From NCBI GenBank assembly GCA_010909165.1, contig MU008183.1, forward strand, positions 868,001-932,000: a stretch of 64,000 nucleotides of DNA, given 5' to 3'. Source of the DNA: Anthoceros angustus. Taxonomy: Eukaryota > Streptophyta > Anthocerotopsida > Anthocerotales > Anthocerotaceae. Positions 23,340-35,527 of the stretch are shown piece by piece. The position numbers were made by a program, and so were the translations under genes. The notes below the pieces were generated by a model, which worked only from the letters and a program-made list of their open reading frames with translations, did no database searches and was not told the DNA's origin. Positions within the stretch are counted from its first letter, which is position 1. The number at the start of each line of letters is the position of its first letter.

Positions 23340-24690
23340 GAACTTGTCCACAAACAAGGTGCACCGTCAAGGCTAGAGGAAGACGAGAGGAGGTGTATTT
23401 GGAGGATACATACCAAATTCAAGAGGCAACACCGACTTCTAGGTACCCGAAGACCTTATACCCCTCGAATTTACGAAACCCCGCTGGTATGGGCATTCGC
23501 AATCAGATGGCAAGGAACCCCGCAAATGAGTGCCATTCGGTTACAATTGCTGAGGGTTCGCATCACAAGAACGCCCCTCGCATCTCTGGAATGGTGATTT
23601 TGAGAGGCTATGTGGATTGCAAGCAATCGGGCACGTAATGGCGGTGTCCTTTGTCGACCAAAAAACAGGTGAGAATTGCTCAACCCCCGGTTACGGCAAC
23701 CCACCCACCTATGCAAAAAACTGCTACTACGATGTAAGTCAAAGATGCGCTCATGGCGGTATGGGAGGATTCCAGGCCAACATCTTTGAGAAGTTTGGAG
23801 GATTGGAGGACATGGACATGGTACTATGAGGAGACCCCGTCATGGTCTCAACGCGAGCAAAATGCGGAAGGCGTATACACCGAGAAGGGAGAACGGGGGA
23901 AGAAAAGAAAGAAGGGAGGATTGGAAACCTCCGTAACATCTGTGAGTGAGGAGGAAGTCACGTCTTCATCGGGCGAAGAAGGACGGGAGGCGAATGGATA
24001 ACCCATGAGGGGCTGAGGGGCCAAGCCAGCGGAGGGTGAGCGCGACCGCGAAGATGGGAGAGGAACGGGCACCACACCTGCAAATTTTGGCGGTGTCACG
24101 ACTACGACTTCCTTAGCAGCCAGACCCTCGGATTCGAGGGATGACGTGCAGGAAGGAGGGAGTCAGAAGGGGGTAGAACTGGAGTCGCGAGATTCGGCGG
24201 AAAACCCGCGGGGGGGAAAAAAAGATGAGTTGGCATTTCCGCCAGATGTTAGAAAGGAAGTTATGGAGATGATCCGAGAGGAACTGGAACAGACCACGAC
24301 CGTCACACCTCTGTCCACTACCGTTCCACCAAAACCAGCTACTGGCCATCTTGTTTCAACGACCGCGACAACTGAGGGAGCTACCACGGTTGCTGAAACA
24401 GGAGTGGGTGCAGGCGCTGAGGAGGGGAGAACGCAGGCAAATGCCCCTTTCAACCTGGCGAAGGCCATCATGGACCAAAAGTTCATGATATCATTTGGAC
24501 AGCTTCTCAGAGACAACCCACGGTATCGCCAGCAAATCCGGTGGGCCCTAAAAGCAGCCCAGCCCAAGAAGAGGCGGACTCTCCCTACCCCAAGGCCAAG
24601 GCCCCTTGCTGTGAACATGGTGGCTATGGTGGACCAAGGTCCCGCGGAGCTGCAAATAGAAATTTCGGGATGTATAATCAAGAACGTACT
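23340..24690 (+). pseudogene. Ty3/gypsy gag, 3' part after the copia insertion
   Basis: Continuation of the interrupted gag. The best open part is 24146-24721: a Glu/Gln-rich segment, a Thr/Val-rich linker, then NLAKAIMDQKFMISFGQLLR and DNPRYRQQIRWALKAAQPKK. The gypsy element at 50-64 kb has the corresponding FKVADLMMDQQHLVSLRRLL (about 57900), so the two elements belong to related lineages. No zinc knuckle is visible here. The earlier part (23340-24100) is in shifting frames. Confidence 0.7.
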
Positions 24691-25042
24691 TTGGATTCAG
24701 GGTCCGGGGTCAACATCATGACGGAGGACACCGCTCGGAAGCTGGGGCTGGAGATAGAACACACGTCCAAGGTGCTGCGTCTCGCTGTCCAAGATGGCAC
24801 CGGTAGGGGAGCTAACGGGGGTCTTAACCCATATAGGTACCATTCCGTACCTTATGGACTATATGGTCATCAAACAGAAAGCTCCTGGGTATGACATTTT
24901 GATTGGCCGAACGTGGATGTATGGGGCGCGCTGTACCTTCAAGTGGGCAAGAAAGGAAATGGGGTTCAAACCTCTGGATTGGGACCCCAAAATTAAGGAA
25001 GGGAGGATACGTTTGACTTGGAGCCGGGACACGTACGTAGGG
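24600..25042 (+). pseudogene. Ty3/gypsy aspartic protease domain
   Basis: LDSGSGVNIMTEDTARKLGL (about 24690-24750) has the D-S-G active-site triad followed by V-N-x-M, the usual retropepsin loop. Further on, GTIPYLMDYMVIKQKAPGYD, then ILIGRTWMY, match the second half of plant gypsy proteases (D-I-L-L-G-R-P-W). The motifs fall in two overlapping frames (24541-24894 and 24794 onward), so one frameshift separates them. Confidence 0.88.
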
Positions 25043-25731
25043 GAGACGCCCACGGAAACAAAAGGATACACCTCTGCAGAAGACACCTCTAGGGAGGAGG
25101 ATGAGAAAGAGAAGTTTCCGTTCGCCCACATTTCTTGGTCGGATGAAGAGAAGGACTATCGGAGAGACATTCCTCACTCCATCAGCCTAGTGGGTTGTTA
25201 TGGGGTCACAGTTGACTGCGCTGGTGTGGAAGGCGAAACTGCAATTAAGAAGGAAGGCACAACGGTTGCGGAACAGGATGTGACGGTCGCCGAACCGAAA
25301 GGTGACCCATCCGATCAAACCTCTGAGGAACTTGAGGAAGGCGTTACGCGTTTCACCTCAGATGATTTGTTTCGGGAATGGGGAATGCGTGAGGAGACGC
25401 CCACGGAAACAAAAGGATACACCTCTGCAGAAGACACCTCTAGGGAGGAGGATGAGAAAGAGAAGTTTCTGTTCGCCCACATTTCTTGGTCGGATGAAGA
25501 GAAGGACTATCGGAGACATTCCTCACTCCATCACCCTAGTGGTGGGTCCTGACCACTGTGTGGAAGGCTTAAACCGCAATTAAGAAGGAAGGCAACGGTT
25601 ATGGAACAGGATGTGACGGTAGCTGAACCGAAAGGTGACCCATCCGATCAAACCTCTGAGGAACTTGAGGAAGGCGTTACGCGTTTCACCTCAGATGATT
25701 TGTTTCGGGAATGGGGAATGCGTGAGGGAGA
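25043..25731 (+). repeat. Two-copy 351-bp tandem duplication inside gypsy pol/linker
   Basis: The block beginning GAGACGCCCACGGAAAC at 25043 recurs at 25394, a spacing of 351 bp or exactly 117 codons. The first copy is open in the frame that also carries the protease. The second is about 13 bp shorter (about 25394-25731), with losses near 25515 and 25545-25590. It encodes an acidic Glu/Thr/Ser-rich linker (ETPTETKGYTSAEDTSREED, then FAHISWSDEEKDYRR). Confidence 0.9.
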
Positions 25732-26160
25732 ACCGCGACAGCCGGAGGAAGGGTTCAGAGTTACATCCGTGCCTGTGGAAAAGGAATGGGTGCAAACTGA
25801 TGAAATTAAAGACGTGGAGGTGCTGCCTGGGAAGGTTCTTAAGTTTTCAAACCGGATGGATGCCGAATTGGAAAAGGGGATGAAGTACCGCGTAATTCAT
25901 TCATGTTTTCGCTTTCGACGTCACGGATATGAAGGGAATACCTAAAGAGTGGGGGGAGCACAAAATTGATCTCGAGCCCGGAGCTGTTCCAGTCAGGATA
26001 CCACAATACAAGCTGAATCCGAAATATTCCCTAAAGGTAAAGGAGCAGTTGGAGCTTTACCTACGCGCGGACATCATCTACCCGATTGTATAGTCTACTA
26101 AAAGCTACGCATCGCCTATCCCTCGTCCACTCATTATAATCAGTATGGGAAAGAAGATGA
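25732..26160 (+). pseudogene. Ty3/gypsy reverse transcriptase, N-terminal fragment only
   Basis: After an acidic linker, about 25930-26130 reads GEHKIDLEPGAVPVRIPQYK, LNPKYSLKVKEQLELYLRAD, IIYPI and, after a stop, SYASPI. This is the opening of gypsy RT (H-x-I-D-L-x-P-G-A-x-P, P-K-x-x-x-x-V-K-E-x-L, I-x-P, S-P). The catalytic part, RNase H, integrase and 3' LTR are absent: coding similarity ends by about 26160. Confidence 0.88.
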
Positions 26161-27529
26161 AGAAATCTTTTTACTATAGTCTACTAAAAACAGATGACTA
26201 AAGCTTTATCATGGTTTAGGAGTTAAGAAGACTCGAAGAATTAGGAAGACCCCAGAAACTATTATCAGAAATAGGCTATAATTGGTGGGAAAGGTGAGTC
26301 CAATTACAGCTTGTCATGGCCCAATGTTGAAGTTTACGAGAGAATTTGAAAGAAGCACTATCCCCTATGCATGCGCTTAGGACAACCTATCATTTTGGCC
26401 GGCTATTTGAAAGAAGCACTATCCCTTAAGCATGCGCGTAGGGCAAGCTGTCATTTTGGCCGACTACTCTCTTCGGGCCCGGGACCGGGACCAGCCTATA
26501 TTCATGACCCTCGGTTTTAGAGCGGACAGGGACCGGTATTTTTTACGACATTCGATCATCTACATTAAGTACCTGAATGGGACGCGGTCGAAATGGGTTT
26601 AGGTCCTCCCTTCATACATGAGTTCATTGGAACTCCACAATTAAGTGGGCTGAGGACGGATGAGTAGTTGGATGGGGTTTCACCTATTCCCAACTTCATG
26701 GCCCTACAAACCATCTGTTATAAACTGTGGTGCAAGATCACTTGCCATAAATTTTGCGTCCTAAACTTTGCCATAGGACCCATCTCTATAAACTTTGCGC
26801 CTTCGTCTCTACAATGTGCGGGGCCGCCAATTGTTAGTGTCCTACGGGGTTACTCCGGATCAAAACCCCATTGCAAGACTTGGATGCATACTTTCAAATA
26901 TTTAGGCATTGCAAGACTTGAATACATACTTTGAAATATTTAGGGTTACTTCGCATCAAAAGCCCATTGTAGGACTTGGATGCATACCTTGAAATATTTA
27001 TTAAATCTCGACCAAAAACAACTTTGGGGCCGGAAGTTAGCATGCGGTGGGAACGAGCAGGACATTTTAATAATTCTAAATTAAAACTCAAGAATATTAC
27101 ACTCGAACAAAATCTGAATGTGTATCCATTTGGCCTAAGAAATGTGTGCCCCAATGGCTTAAATAAATGAACACACATTTTGAAGAACATTGCTGCTAGG
27201 CATCCTACGCCGCCATCCCTACTTGGATGGGGTGTCTAGAGGGAATGGATGCCCTTGATGCTAGTAGCTTAGGCACAGCCTTACTAAGGGGCCCAAGCTA
27301 CAAGAGGAGGCAGACCCTTACTTCAATTTAGAAGGGGTAGGCTTCAGTCCATGGGATCGGCTTGCTAACTCCCGTGAAACAGATGAGAGATATACAACGT
27401 GGGCCGGGTCTCCTCCGGCCTCATACGTTACTCTGGCAAACTTGGGTGAATGCGCGTGCAGGGATCCTCGCTCACCTCCACAAAGTAATTCTAATGTACA
27501 CTCAAGCTTTATGTCCATCAAAGCTAGAA
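26161..27529. other. Non-coding spacer with short tandem repeats
   Basis: No gene recognised. It contains a 61-bp tandem pair (26345-26405 and 26406-26466, starting TTTGAAAGAAGCACTATCCC). A degenerate repeat of about 50-70 bp lies around 26870-27000 (GCAAGACTTGGATGCATACTT with TTGAAATATTTA). The stretch 27000-27190 has CTCGACCAAA, ATGGCTTA and ACACACATTT words that also occur near 39830-40050, suggesting fragments of one small transposon family. Confidence 0.6.
26345..26466 (+). repeat. 61-bp tandem duplication
   Basis: Two adjacent units begin TTTGAAAGAAGCACTATCCC at 26345 and 26406, and both end in CATTTTGGCCG[GA]CTA. They differ at a handful of positions (for example CTATGCATGCGCTTAGGACAA against TTAAGCATGCGCGTAGGGCAA), so the duplication is not very recent. 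Confidence 0.9.
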
Positions 27530-30500
27530 CTATCTAGTCCCGCGGCCCACGACTCCTGACTCGGGCTTGGAAGCTTGTACCTTGTCGGCATACTCCTTCA
27601 TACGCGACTTCAGGCGGGAAAGCTCTTTGTGCAAACCAAGGAACGTACTGCGCATGCGCTTGAACTGTTCCCTGGCGTCGTAAAAGGCGTCAGTTAAATC
27701 CCCGTAGACCGCCGCAAGCTTTATCTTGTCCTCGGCAGCCTTTGCCTGATCGACGCCCGCCCGGAACTCGTCAAAGGAGCGTGCATATCTCTGCAGAGCT
27801 GTGTTCAGGCGGAGATAAACTTCATACTTCTCCCCGTATTCCGTGAGGCACCTTTTGTACTCGTCCATATTCCCAATCGGACCTTGAATAACTACCTCTT
27901 CAGACGACTTCTCGTAGGGAGCAAACCACTGGTCCTCCAGGGGATCTTTTGCAAGAGTCCTCTTTTTCGCGGAGGGGCCTTCTCCAGAGCTCTCTTTCCT
28001 CTTCACGCCCACCTTAGCAGGAACAGGCACAGAATCTGATGATGGCCTTGCCTGCTGATGGTCCATCTGCCTGTTTGCACTCTCCTGTTTATGTGACACA
28101 ACTCCCCCACCAGCTCTCTCAGCTTTGGACTTCACAATTGGGTTACTTGTCACACCTGGCGTGTTTAATCCCTTCTTGGCAGCCTTCCTTGCCTCCATCT
28201 GCCCATCTGCAACATCCGCTGTTCTCTTGGTGCCTCTTCCACTGACCTTACCCTTCGCAGTATCTGCACTCTTGCCAACTGCAGTCTCAGCTTTTCCTGT
28301 AACCGCAGGCTCCATTCTGACGGGTGTTAAGTCAGACCTCTGTACATCTTTCCTACCACCGGGACTTCTCTTGGCTGGAGAGTCTCTCCTCACATCCTTG
28401 ACCCTGCCTGCCATCTTACTCAAAGCCTCGCCAGCAGCTGCGTGCTTCACCGCCTCATTAGTGTCCTTGACCATTTGCTTCCCACTCTCGATGACCATAT
28501 CATCTAGTTCGCCTGATTCCCTGTCGGACCGCAGTTTGCCTCTATCTTCAACCCCTTCTCTAATCTCCCCGTCGCTCAGCATCCCACTTTCTTCTGCTTG
28601 CTCGGCCCCAGAAGACTTCAGTATTTTCCCTCCTTTCGCTTGAAGATCTGCACCTGGCATTGCCCTGTCCGGAAAATCCAGCCTTTTGTAGACTCTAATT
28701 CACCGCCGTCTGATCTGATCTGGATTGTTAGGCCACCCATGCATTTCATACTGATCCCTACCAGTGACAGGAAACATTTCAACATTAGGCCCAGGTTTCC
28801 CCAACAGACTCGGCTCGCAATTGTTCTTCCTGTAAACTTCTGACACCCCAACTGCTGGTGTATCAGCTGCTTTCAATGGTAGCTCTGCCCCTGGAGTCGT
28901 TGCCTTCTGCACATTCTTCAATGGCTTCCTTCCACCAGGAGCATTGCTAGCTTTCGCCGCGGGCTTTTGGCCCTTTGGTTTTCCACCAGCCACACGTGGG
29001 GCTTCATTTCCCCGCAACGGAGACATCTGTTGCTGTAACTTTCCTCCTGCTGAACTGGAGTTTTGGCTCAAGTGAAACCCCGTCTGCTCCACAGCGCTAT
29101 CAGTCGGAGGAGGAACACCAAGTTCCTGGGAACCATCTGCAGATGGAGGGGAAGACTTTTTGGCAGTCTCTGCTGATACATGTATTTTCCCAGATGAACC
29201 CTCTCCTCTAACGTTCATTCCAACTCCTAGTCCTGTTCCCTCTGAGATGTCCTTGCTAGAAGCTTTAGCCTCCTTTGCAACAGCAGGCCCCCGTCTATCC
29301 TTTGCAATAGCAGGCCCCCGTCTGGCCCCTCTGTTCTGAGCTTTCATCTCCAATGCTTCTATGCTGTTGTCAGACTCAGAGCTCCTGCACTTGCGAGAAT
29401 CGTCTGTAGACCTGTCAACTGCATTCGCAGCCTTTAGTGCAGCCCCGTCTACCGATTCATGCCGTCCACTAAGGCCGTCAGCAACCACCTTCTGGTTATC
29501 AGTCAAGGAGGCCACCCGGGGTGAAGGTGGGGCTCCTTCTGAGGACACAACATCAATTTCCTCATCATCCTCATCATCCCCAGCCAGGGCTGGTCTCTCA
29601 GTTCCAGCCAGATTCTCGGCACCCAGTTGTTCGGCATTCCAGGGGGGTGTTGGCTCCAGTCTCTGGACATGAGGAGAAGGTTCCCTGTTTTCCCCTCTTG
29701 GTTTCTCGTTCTCATCGTCACTTACAATATTTACATCCTCGTCCCCACCCTCGTCTGCACTCTCATCCTCCCACTGCTGCTGGAAGAGTCGCTATCACTG
29801 TCACTCCCACTACCACTCTCACTTCCGCTCCCTTCGCTGTCGCTGTCACTTCCACTGCCAGAGCTGCTACTTTCACCGCCATCACTGTTGTCGGATGTTT
29901 TCAAAAGCGCCTCCTGAGCACTAGAGGGTGTGTTATCTGCAGAAACGCCATCTTCCCTGATTTGGTTAACCCCGGGGACCACTGCTATTCTATCAGGGCT
30001 TGCAAAAGCCTGAGAACTTTTCTGCTGAACATCAGGACGAACAGCAGACACAGTTTTCTGGGCGGCTTCCTCCGTTTTACTGTTAGCCTTCCTAATTGGA
30101 GGCCTCTGAAATTGCTTCACAGCAGCTGGTGCCTCTGTAACCTCCTTTCTAACATCCTGATCATCCATTGCGACCACATCTAATGCTACATCTGATGAGG
30201 CATCCGGTAGAGCAGGAGAGTCTGCAAGTGGCGGAGAGTCCACAGGTACAAAGTCAGGTGAGTTTCCGGAAGGCTTTGTCACAATTCCCTTTTCAACCCC
30301 TTGCTTGAGCATGTATTTCCCTGGTGCAATAAAGGTAGCTATTTGCTTCAAAACTTTCTCCATGTTCTTCTTCCTTCCGGCCTGCAAGCTAGGCAGACCA
30401 TCTCCTAACGCCCTCTCCAAAGCCTTCATCGACATCCCTTTCGGGTTGTCCGTCAGCAGCGTGATCAGACAGTTGCGAAGGTCACCAACGTTGACAGCTG

Positions 30501-31467
30501 CTCCAGACTTAGCCATTGACTCAGGGGGAGCAACTGCAGCTGGGCTGGAGACCTGTGGCTTGCTGACAGCAGGTGGAGGTGCCTCCTCCACCACAGGACG
30601 CCCCTTGGGAGGAAGCATCGTGCCTGCTGGTGCAGAATTGGGCAGTCTGGGAGCAGCAGCTATAACTTCAGGTGAGACTGGTGCTGCCAATTTCGGCTTG
30701 ACAGTGCCAACAGAGTGAATGGAAGTCACCTTGTTCTTCCCTGCTGCAACTCCAGCTGCTGCCGGTTTCCCCTTGCTCAAGGACTCCTTCATGTGCATAG
30801 CATTCTGATGAGACCTGTTCTGCATAAATTTCCGTCCACTTCCGCCGTCATTCGCAGCAGCCACTTGATTCTTCAAGCTGCTACTAGGTTCAAGAACGAT
30901 GGCCTTGCGGGACTTCTGCTTTCGTTCTGCCTCTGCAGAACGTTCCTTCACACGATTCTTCTCATCCGCGTCCAAGGTCCGATTCACCGAGATCTTCCGC
31001 CACACAGCTCCTGCTTCAGCCAGAATCCCGTTACCAGATTCACCCCGCTGCTGCTCTTCATATATAGCGAACAAATGCCCTGGTTCACGAGCAGATGAAA
31101 ACCTGATCTCCTCATTCCCCACCCTAAGTACTCCTGCTCCCGAGGGCGAGGATCCAAACTTCATGGACAAAGACCTCCATCAGCTTTGACTCGACTGAGC
31201 TCCTCCCAAAGCCCCGGAGTGAGCTTCGCAAGTATCGCAAACGGGGCCATCGTCCCGTCGGACAACATCTGGAAGGTTTCCTCCACCGCGTTGGCTGCTG
31301 GGACCACGGCAGCGGCAGACTTCTCTGCAGCACCACCATCTCGAGACGGGCGCCCCTTACTTTTCCCAGCCATCCCCACACTTCTCCCAAGAGGTAGGAT
31401 CCGGCTGGCAGGGGGGGGACCAAGCCTGGCCTGGCCTCGGCCCCTCCCTCGCAAACTTGCTCGCCAT
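27530..31467 (-). CDS. ELL-like transcription elongation factor, copy 2 (full span, frameshifted)
   Basis: Apparently intron-poor gene of about 1,300 codons, read 31467 to 27530. Order: Gly/Arg-rich start; ELL N-terminal domain; a winged-helix-like segment NVGDLRNCLITLLTDNPKG to FIAPGKYMLKQG; a long Ser/Asp/Glu-rich acidic region; Lys/Ala-rich linkers; and a C-terminal occludin/ELL domain (about 27560-27960) with EEVVIQGPIGNMDEYKRC, EKYEVYLRLNTALQRYARSF and LHKELSRLKSRMKEYADKV. ELL-family proteins act in nuclear RNA polymerase II elongation complexes; the plant function is inferred. Long open parts are 27530-28660, 28700-29548 and 29731-31170. Frames shift near 31440 (2 bp lost), 31172, 29770 and 28680; copy 1 is open at each. 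The window end of copy 1 means only this copy shows the C-terminal domain. Confidence 0.82.
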
Positions 31468-32369
31468 GCTTTCCTATCTCCTGCAACAGGGATCGCAATC
31501 CAACATGTCTAAATCCACGCAATTCAACTCATATCAGCTCCCTCCGAGCCAGGCCAAGCATGCAAAAAATACACCAAATCGCTCTGAAACCGCACAATTC
31601 ACCATCACGCCTTCCTTCCTTACCGAATTAGCTCTCCTTCTGCTCCTTTTCTCCACAAAGGCCGCTGAGTTTCGCTGAAATAGTGGCAGGCAAGAGTGAA
31701 CAATCCTCCCCCAGCGCTACCGACGCCGATGCATCTGACGCCCATATGTTGCTGGCGCTGGCCCCTTTGACAGAGCAGGCATTGCAGGAAGGACGCGGCC
31801 ATGACCAACATAGTGACCCCGACGTCCAAGGGAAGTTCTCATATCTGTTCGCTCAAAGCGCTGAAAGGAAAGCGAGCAAGCAAAGAAAAGCAGTCCTTTT
31901 ACGAACACGCTCTGTGAAAAAGTACATTACATTCCATATTACATTCGCTTCACTAAACCTACCCACTCCCTACACACAAGAGCAGCTCAGCTTTCACATA
32001 GCTACATGCATGGGAAGGGAAGACTCAATGAATCATATAATGTATTAGAGTAAGAATTTATAATGAGAGCTTTAGTATAAATTTTATTATAAGAAAAAGT
32101 AAATTCTATTATAAGAAATAAATGAATTCTATTATAAGATATAAACAAATTTTATTATAAAAATAAATAACTTCTATTATAAATAAAAATATATTATAAA
32201 TTAAGACTTTAATTATTATTATATCTTTCTCAAAAAAACATTTTCCAAAGAAAAAACCCTTTAGTTACTCTCTCCTCATATATGCAAGTTGATGTATTTA
32301 GATATGCAAGTTGCTGTACCATAGTTTAGACACAGAAGGCCTTCGTAAACACAGGCTGAAGTGAGAGCG
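31468..32369. promoter_or_regulatory. Divergent intergenic region between ELL-like and RSL1D1-like genes (copy 2)
   Basis: The second copy of the shared 0.9-kb divergent region, with the same AT-rich TTCTATTATAAG-type array at about 32060-32220. Nothing else is distinguishable. The conservation only reflects the recent duplication. Confidence 0.55.
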
Positions 32370-33371
32370 ATGGCTGCCGAGGGCGGAGGTAAGAAGGTGA
32401 GGAGCAGAGTGGAGGATGAGCGTATCTCGAAGGCTGTGGATTCTCTGCTGAGATGGCTGGATTCTCAGAAATCGGGAAGGAAGGCGCAGCTTGTTGAGGA
32501 TGACGAGCTCCTGTATGTTGTGGTATCGATGAAAAAGGTACCGCAGGTGGCGCGCACGAATCCGTACAGGATTCCTGTGCCTCACCCGCTCTTTCCCCTG
32601 GATGGTTCGCAAGAGATCTGCCTCTTTGTGAGCGACCGGGAGTCGGGTATGAAGCAGAAGGAAGCGAAGGACAGGGTTGCGCAGGAGGAATACCTATTCA
32701 GAAGGTGGTGGCGCTGTCCAAGCTGAAGAAGAACTACTTCGCGTACGAGGCCAAGAGGAAGCTGTGTGGTTCGTATGACTTGTTCTTGGCGGACGATAGG
32801 ATTCTCCGAGCTTCCGAAGTGCCTCGGGAGGACTTTTTCAAGAAGAAGAAGCATCCTATCCCGGTTAGGTTGTCTAGGGGACAATGGAAAGGGCACATCA
32901 CGGCTGCGTGCAGCTCTACCTTTTCTATTTGGCGAGGGGACGTGCAGTGTCATCAAGGCTGCCAAAGCCTCGCAGTCTAGGGATGAGATTAGGGACAACA
33001 TTCGAACTATAGTGGAAGGGGTAGCTCATGTTATTCCTAAGAAGTGGTCCAACATCCAGTCCATTTATTTGAAGACGTTGGAGTCCGTGTCGCTTCCATT
33101 GTACCAGGCACTTTCAGGCCTCCCATTGAAGATACAGGTCGGCAGGAAGTCCGAGTCCGAGGATTTGGAGGCCCTGACGGAGGGTATGTTAAAGGAGGGG
33201 AAGTCGGAGGAGAGCAAGTCCAAGGAAGAGAAGTCCAAGGAGGGGAAAGCGAAGGAGAGCAAGTTGAAGGAGAAGAAGAGGGAGGAGAGCAAGTCAGTTG
33301 GGGAAGTGGAGCCTTCGAAGAAGAGGAAACAAGTAGATAGCCTGAGGAAGTCGAAGAAAAGTCGAACATGA
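32370..33371 (+). CDS. Ribosomal L1 domain protein (RSL1D1/UTP30-like), copy 2
   Basis: The start ATG at 32370 gives MAAEGGGKKVRSRVEDERIS, a believable N-terminus that copy 1 has lost. It is followed by a helix (KAVDSLLRWLDSQKSGRKAQ) and the L1 domain. The frame is open to about 32690 and again from about 32940 to the stop at 33369-33371. Between them, small deletions near 32690, 32805 and 32925-32935 shift the frame; copy 1 reads through. The combined evidence suggests about 333 residues with a Lys/Glu/Ser-rich nucleolar-type tail. Expected role: pre-rRNA processing and large-subunit assembly in the nucleolus (family inference). Confidence 0.85.
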
Positions 33372-33522
33372 CTCGGAAGGTGCACGATCGGGTGAACTCA
33401 TTTGTGCCGCTTGCACCCCCTTCTTTTTTGTCATTTGTTTGGTGGAGGTTCGGCTGCGAAATGGTGCTTCAACTGCAGCTTCTTTTGAGGTGAGGCCAAA
33501 GGCGTAAAAGTCCTCGCGACCA

Positions 33523-35527
33523 TTATAATTGTTGTTTTCTCGAGACGAGGTCCAGGCTCCATAGAGGGAGTGAATAAATTAGGATGCAGGGCAGGAGAGA
33601 ACACGCGATAGATAAAACAATGTAGGCGTAGGCACGCCAGGGCCTGTCTCCTTGGTGCATCATGTGCACCTCAACCACAACTGTGGAGACGGTGCTCATG
33701 CATCCCATGAGTCCAAGCTGCAGAGCTCCCGTCACTAGGGTAGCATCCCCATTGCTGACCTGAAACATAGGCCAAGGCCGGCAGTGAGAATTATGTCCGT
33801 AAAACCTTTACAGCTGAATAATGAATCGATCTGAGGAGCGACAGTGGCGGTTTCTAAAGACTTACCACAACTCCCACGGTGCCCAGGCTCGCATCCAACC
33901 ATGACGCAATGACGTTGGCAAGGAGAGTGCCAACGGGCAACCATTTAATCCAATGCTTTGGTCCGACGCCCTGACCATTCAGCCGGGCAAGATGCCACCT
34001 TGTCCAGACACCAAGAGGTGCCACCATGCAAGCCAGCCAGAGTTTTCTTTGATCCTCATGCAGCAGGGTGAGAACCGCAGATGCCACCGACATACCACCC
34101 GCTAGAAGTGAGAAGGACGCAAAAAAATCCATCTGCGGGCAAGGTGGTCTTCTGCACTCCTTTGCAGCTTTCTCACATCCTTCTCAGGCGTCTTCCCTTG
34201 CAAACAGTGGATGAAGCCTAGCAGTGCCCTCGCAGAGTCCATGCCGAAAATGAGACACATCCATGATAGCTGCATACCTTGGATAGACCAACACCATGCT
34301 GTCAGATTTCGCCACAATAACCGAATTCATGAGCGTGAAGAGGAATATACCAATTAGAATGCCGACAAGAGCATGGACCCAGCGGCCCCCAGTGAGTAGT
34401 TCAACCATGTGCTGGTTCCAGGATGCAAACGTGGTAATGCTGCCCATGAGTCCAGTTGATAAGCCGACAGCCAAGATCTCCGAGTAACGTGAAATATGCG
34501 TCTTCAAAGTGACTCCTACCCATCCCATGAAAAAGGACCCAACCTGCGAAAGGCAAGAAAACCATCAACAACAACCTGAATACCAACAGGTGAACCACCA
34601 GAATCCCAAAATACACACCATGTTTGCCGGCAAATCAGTGAAAAGTGCACTCCTATCTCCAGTGACATCGGCCACATTCGGGCCAAACAAAATTTGCAGT
34701 CCGTATCTTATGAGCACCTGCACCAGCCACAACCACGTGATGACGTAAAAGCATAGCTCAAGGTTGTCATACTACCGTTCAGGCACCTGGTAACGAGTAC
34801 CATCCCATATTCCTCCCAGCAGGCAAACCCTCTCCCGTTAGCAACGTATTTACTTAACGAAACCAGTGACTTACCCCTAGCATCCCGAACACGGCGAGAT
34901 GAGCAAGGGTCGATAGGTATTGAGGATTGGAGGCAACTTGCGTGCATCAACCTGACAGGGCAGGAAAGGCCATGACAGTGTCAGTCCGAAGGACAGACTT
35001 TGAAAATTGTTGAATAAAACAAAGGTGAAGCCAGCAAAACGCGGCGGTGCGAACTCGGAGAAACCTGTCCTCACCGCAGGTTGTGGTTGCAGAGCTGACG
35101 CCTGCTCAAGCGGTTGCTCATCATCCACCCTCCTGGACCGGACAGCCTCGTCTCCATCAGCGACCCTGATTCGTTGAGCGGATGGTGCGGCGTCGGATAA
35201 TCCTTGAGCCAGGGTCGGCAGCGGAGGTGGCGCAAAGGCCTCGTTGCTTGTGGCTGGCCATACCCTAGAGATGGGACCAGAAGAGTAACCTCCGTCGCTC
35301 CTGGTGTCGAGACGGCCAGAGTCGCCGGCAGTGGCTTCTAGCTGATCCTCCTCGTCCACAGACAGCCGTGGTATTCCAAAAGAACGCCTGAAGCTGCCTG
35401 AAAACCTTCCCAAAGCTTCGGGCTCCCGGTACCTGTACGCCAATTCCAAATCACCGCTCTCGGCTAATTCCTGGTCCGCAATTTGAGCCATAAAGGTCCT
35501 GGACAGTAGCTGGCCACTTGTCCCCAA
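33523..35527 (-). CDS. FEX: Two-domain fluoride export channel (FEX, CrcB family), copy 2
   Basis: Proposed exons, minus strand: 35527-34875, 34717-34619, 34543-34278, 34132-33866 and 33759-33523. All boundaries are GT-AG with introns of 75-157 bp. Joining exons 2 and 3 gives ANMVGSFFMGWVG, restoring the N-x-x-G-S-F-x-x-G signature of domain 1 and supporting the splice. Domain 1 has GLMGSITTFASWN. Domain 2 has TLLANVIASW and GLMGCMSTVSTVV, so both pore-lining Asn residues and both G-x-x-T/S-T-x-S loops are present. The N-terminal region of about 190 residues is hydrophilic and Ser/Arg/Pro-rich. FEX expels fluoride from the cytosol as a pseudo-symmetric single-chain channel (established for the family). 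Homopolymer indels at about 34121-34127 and 34920 break the frame. Confidence 0.87.
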
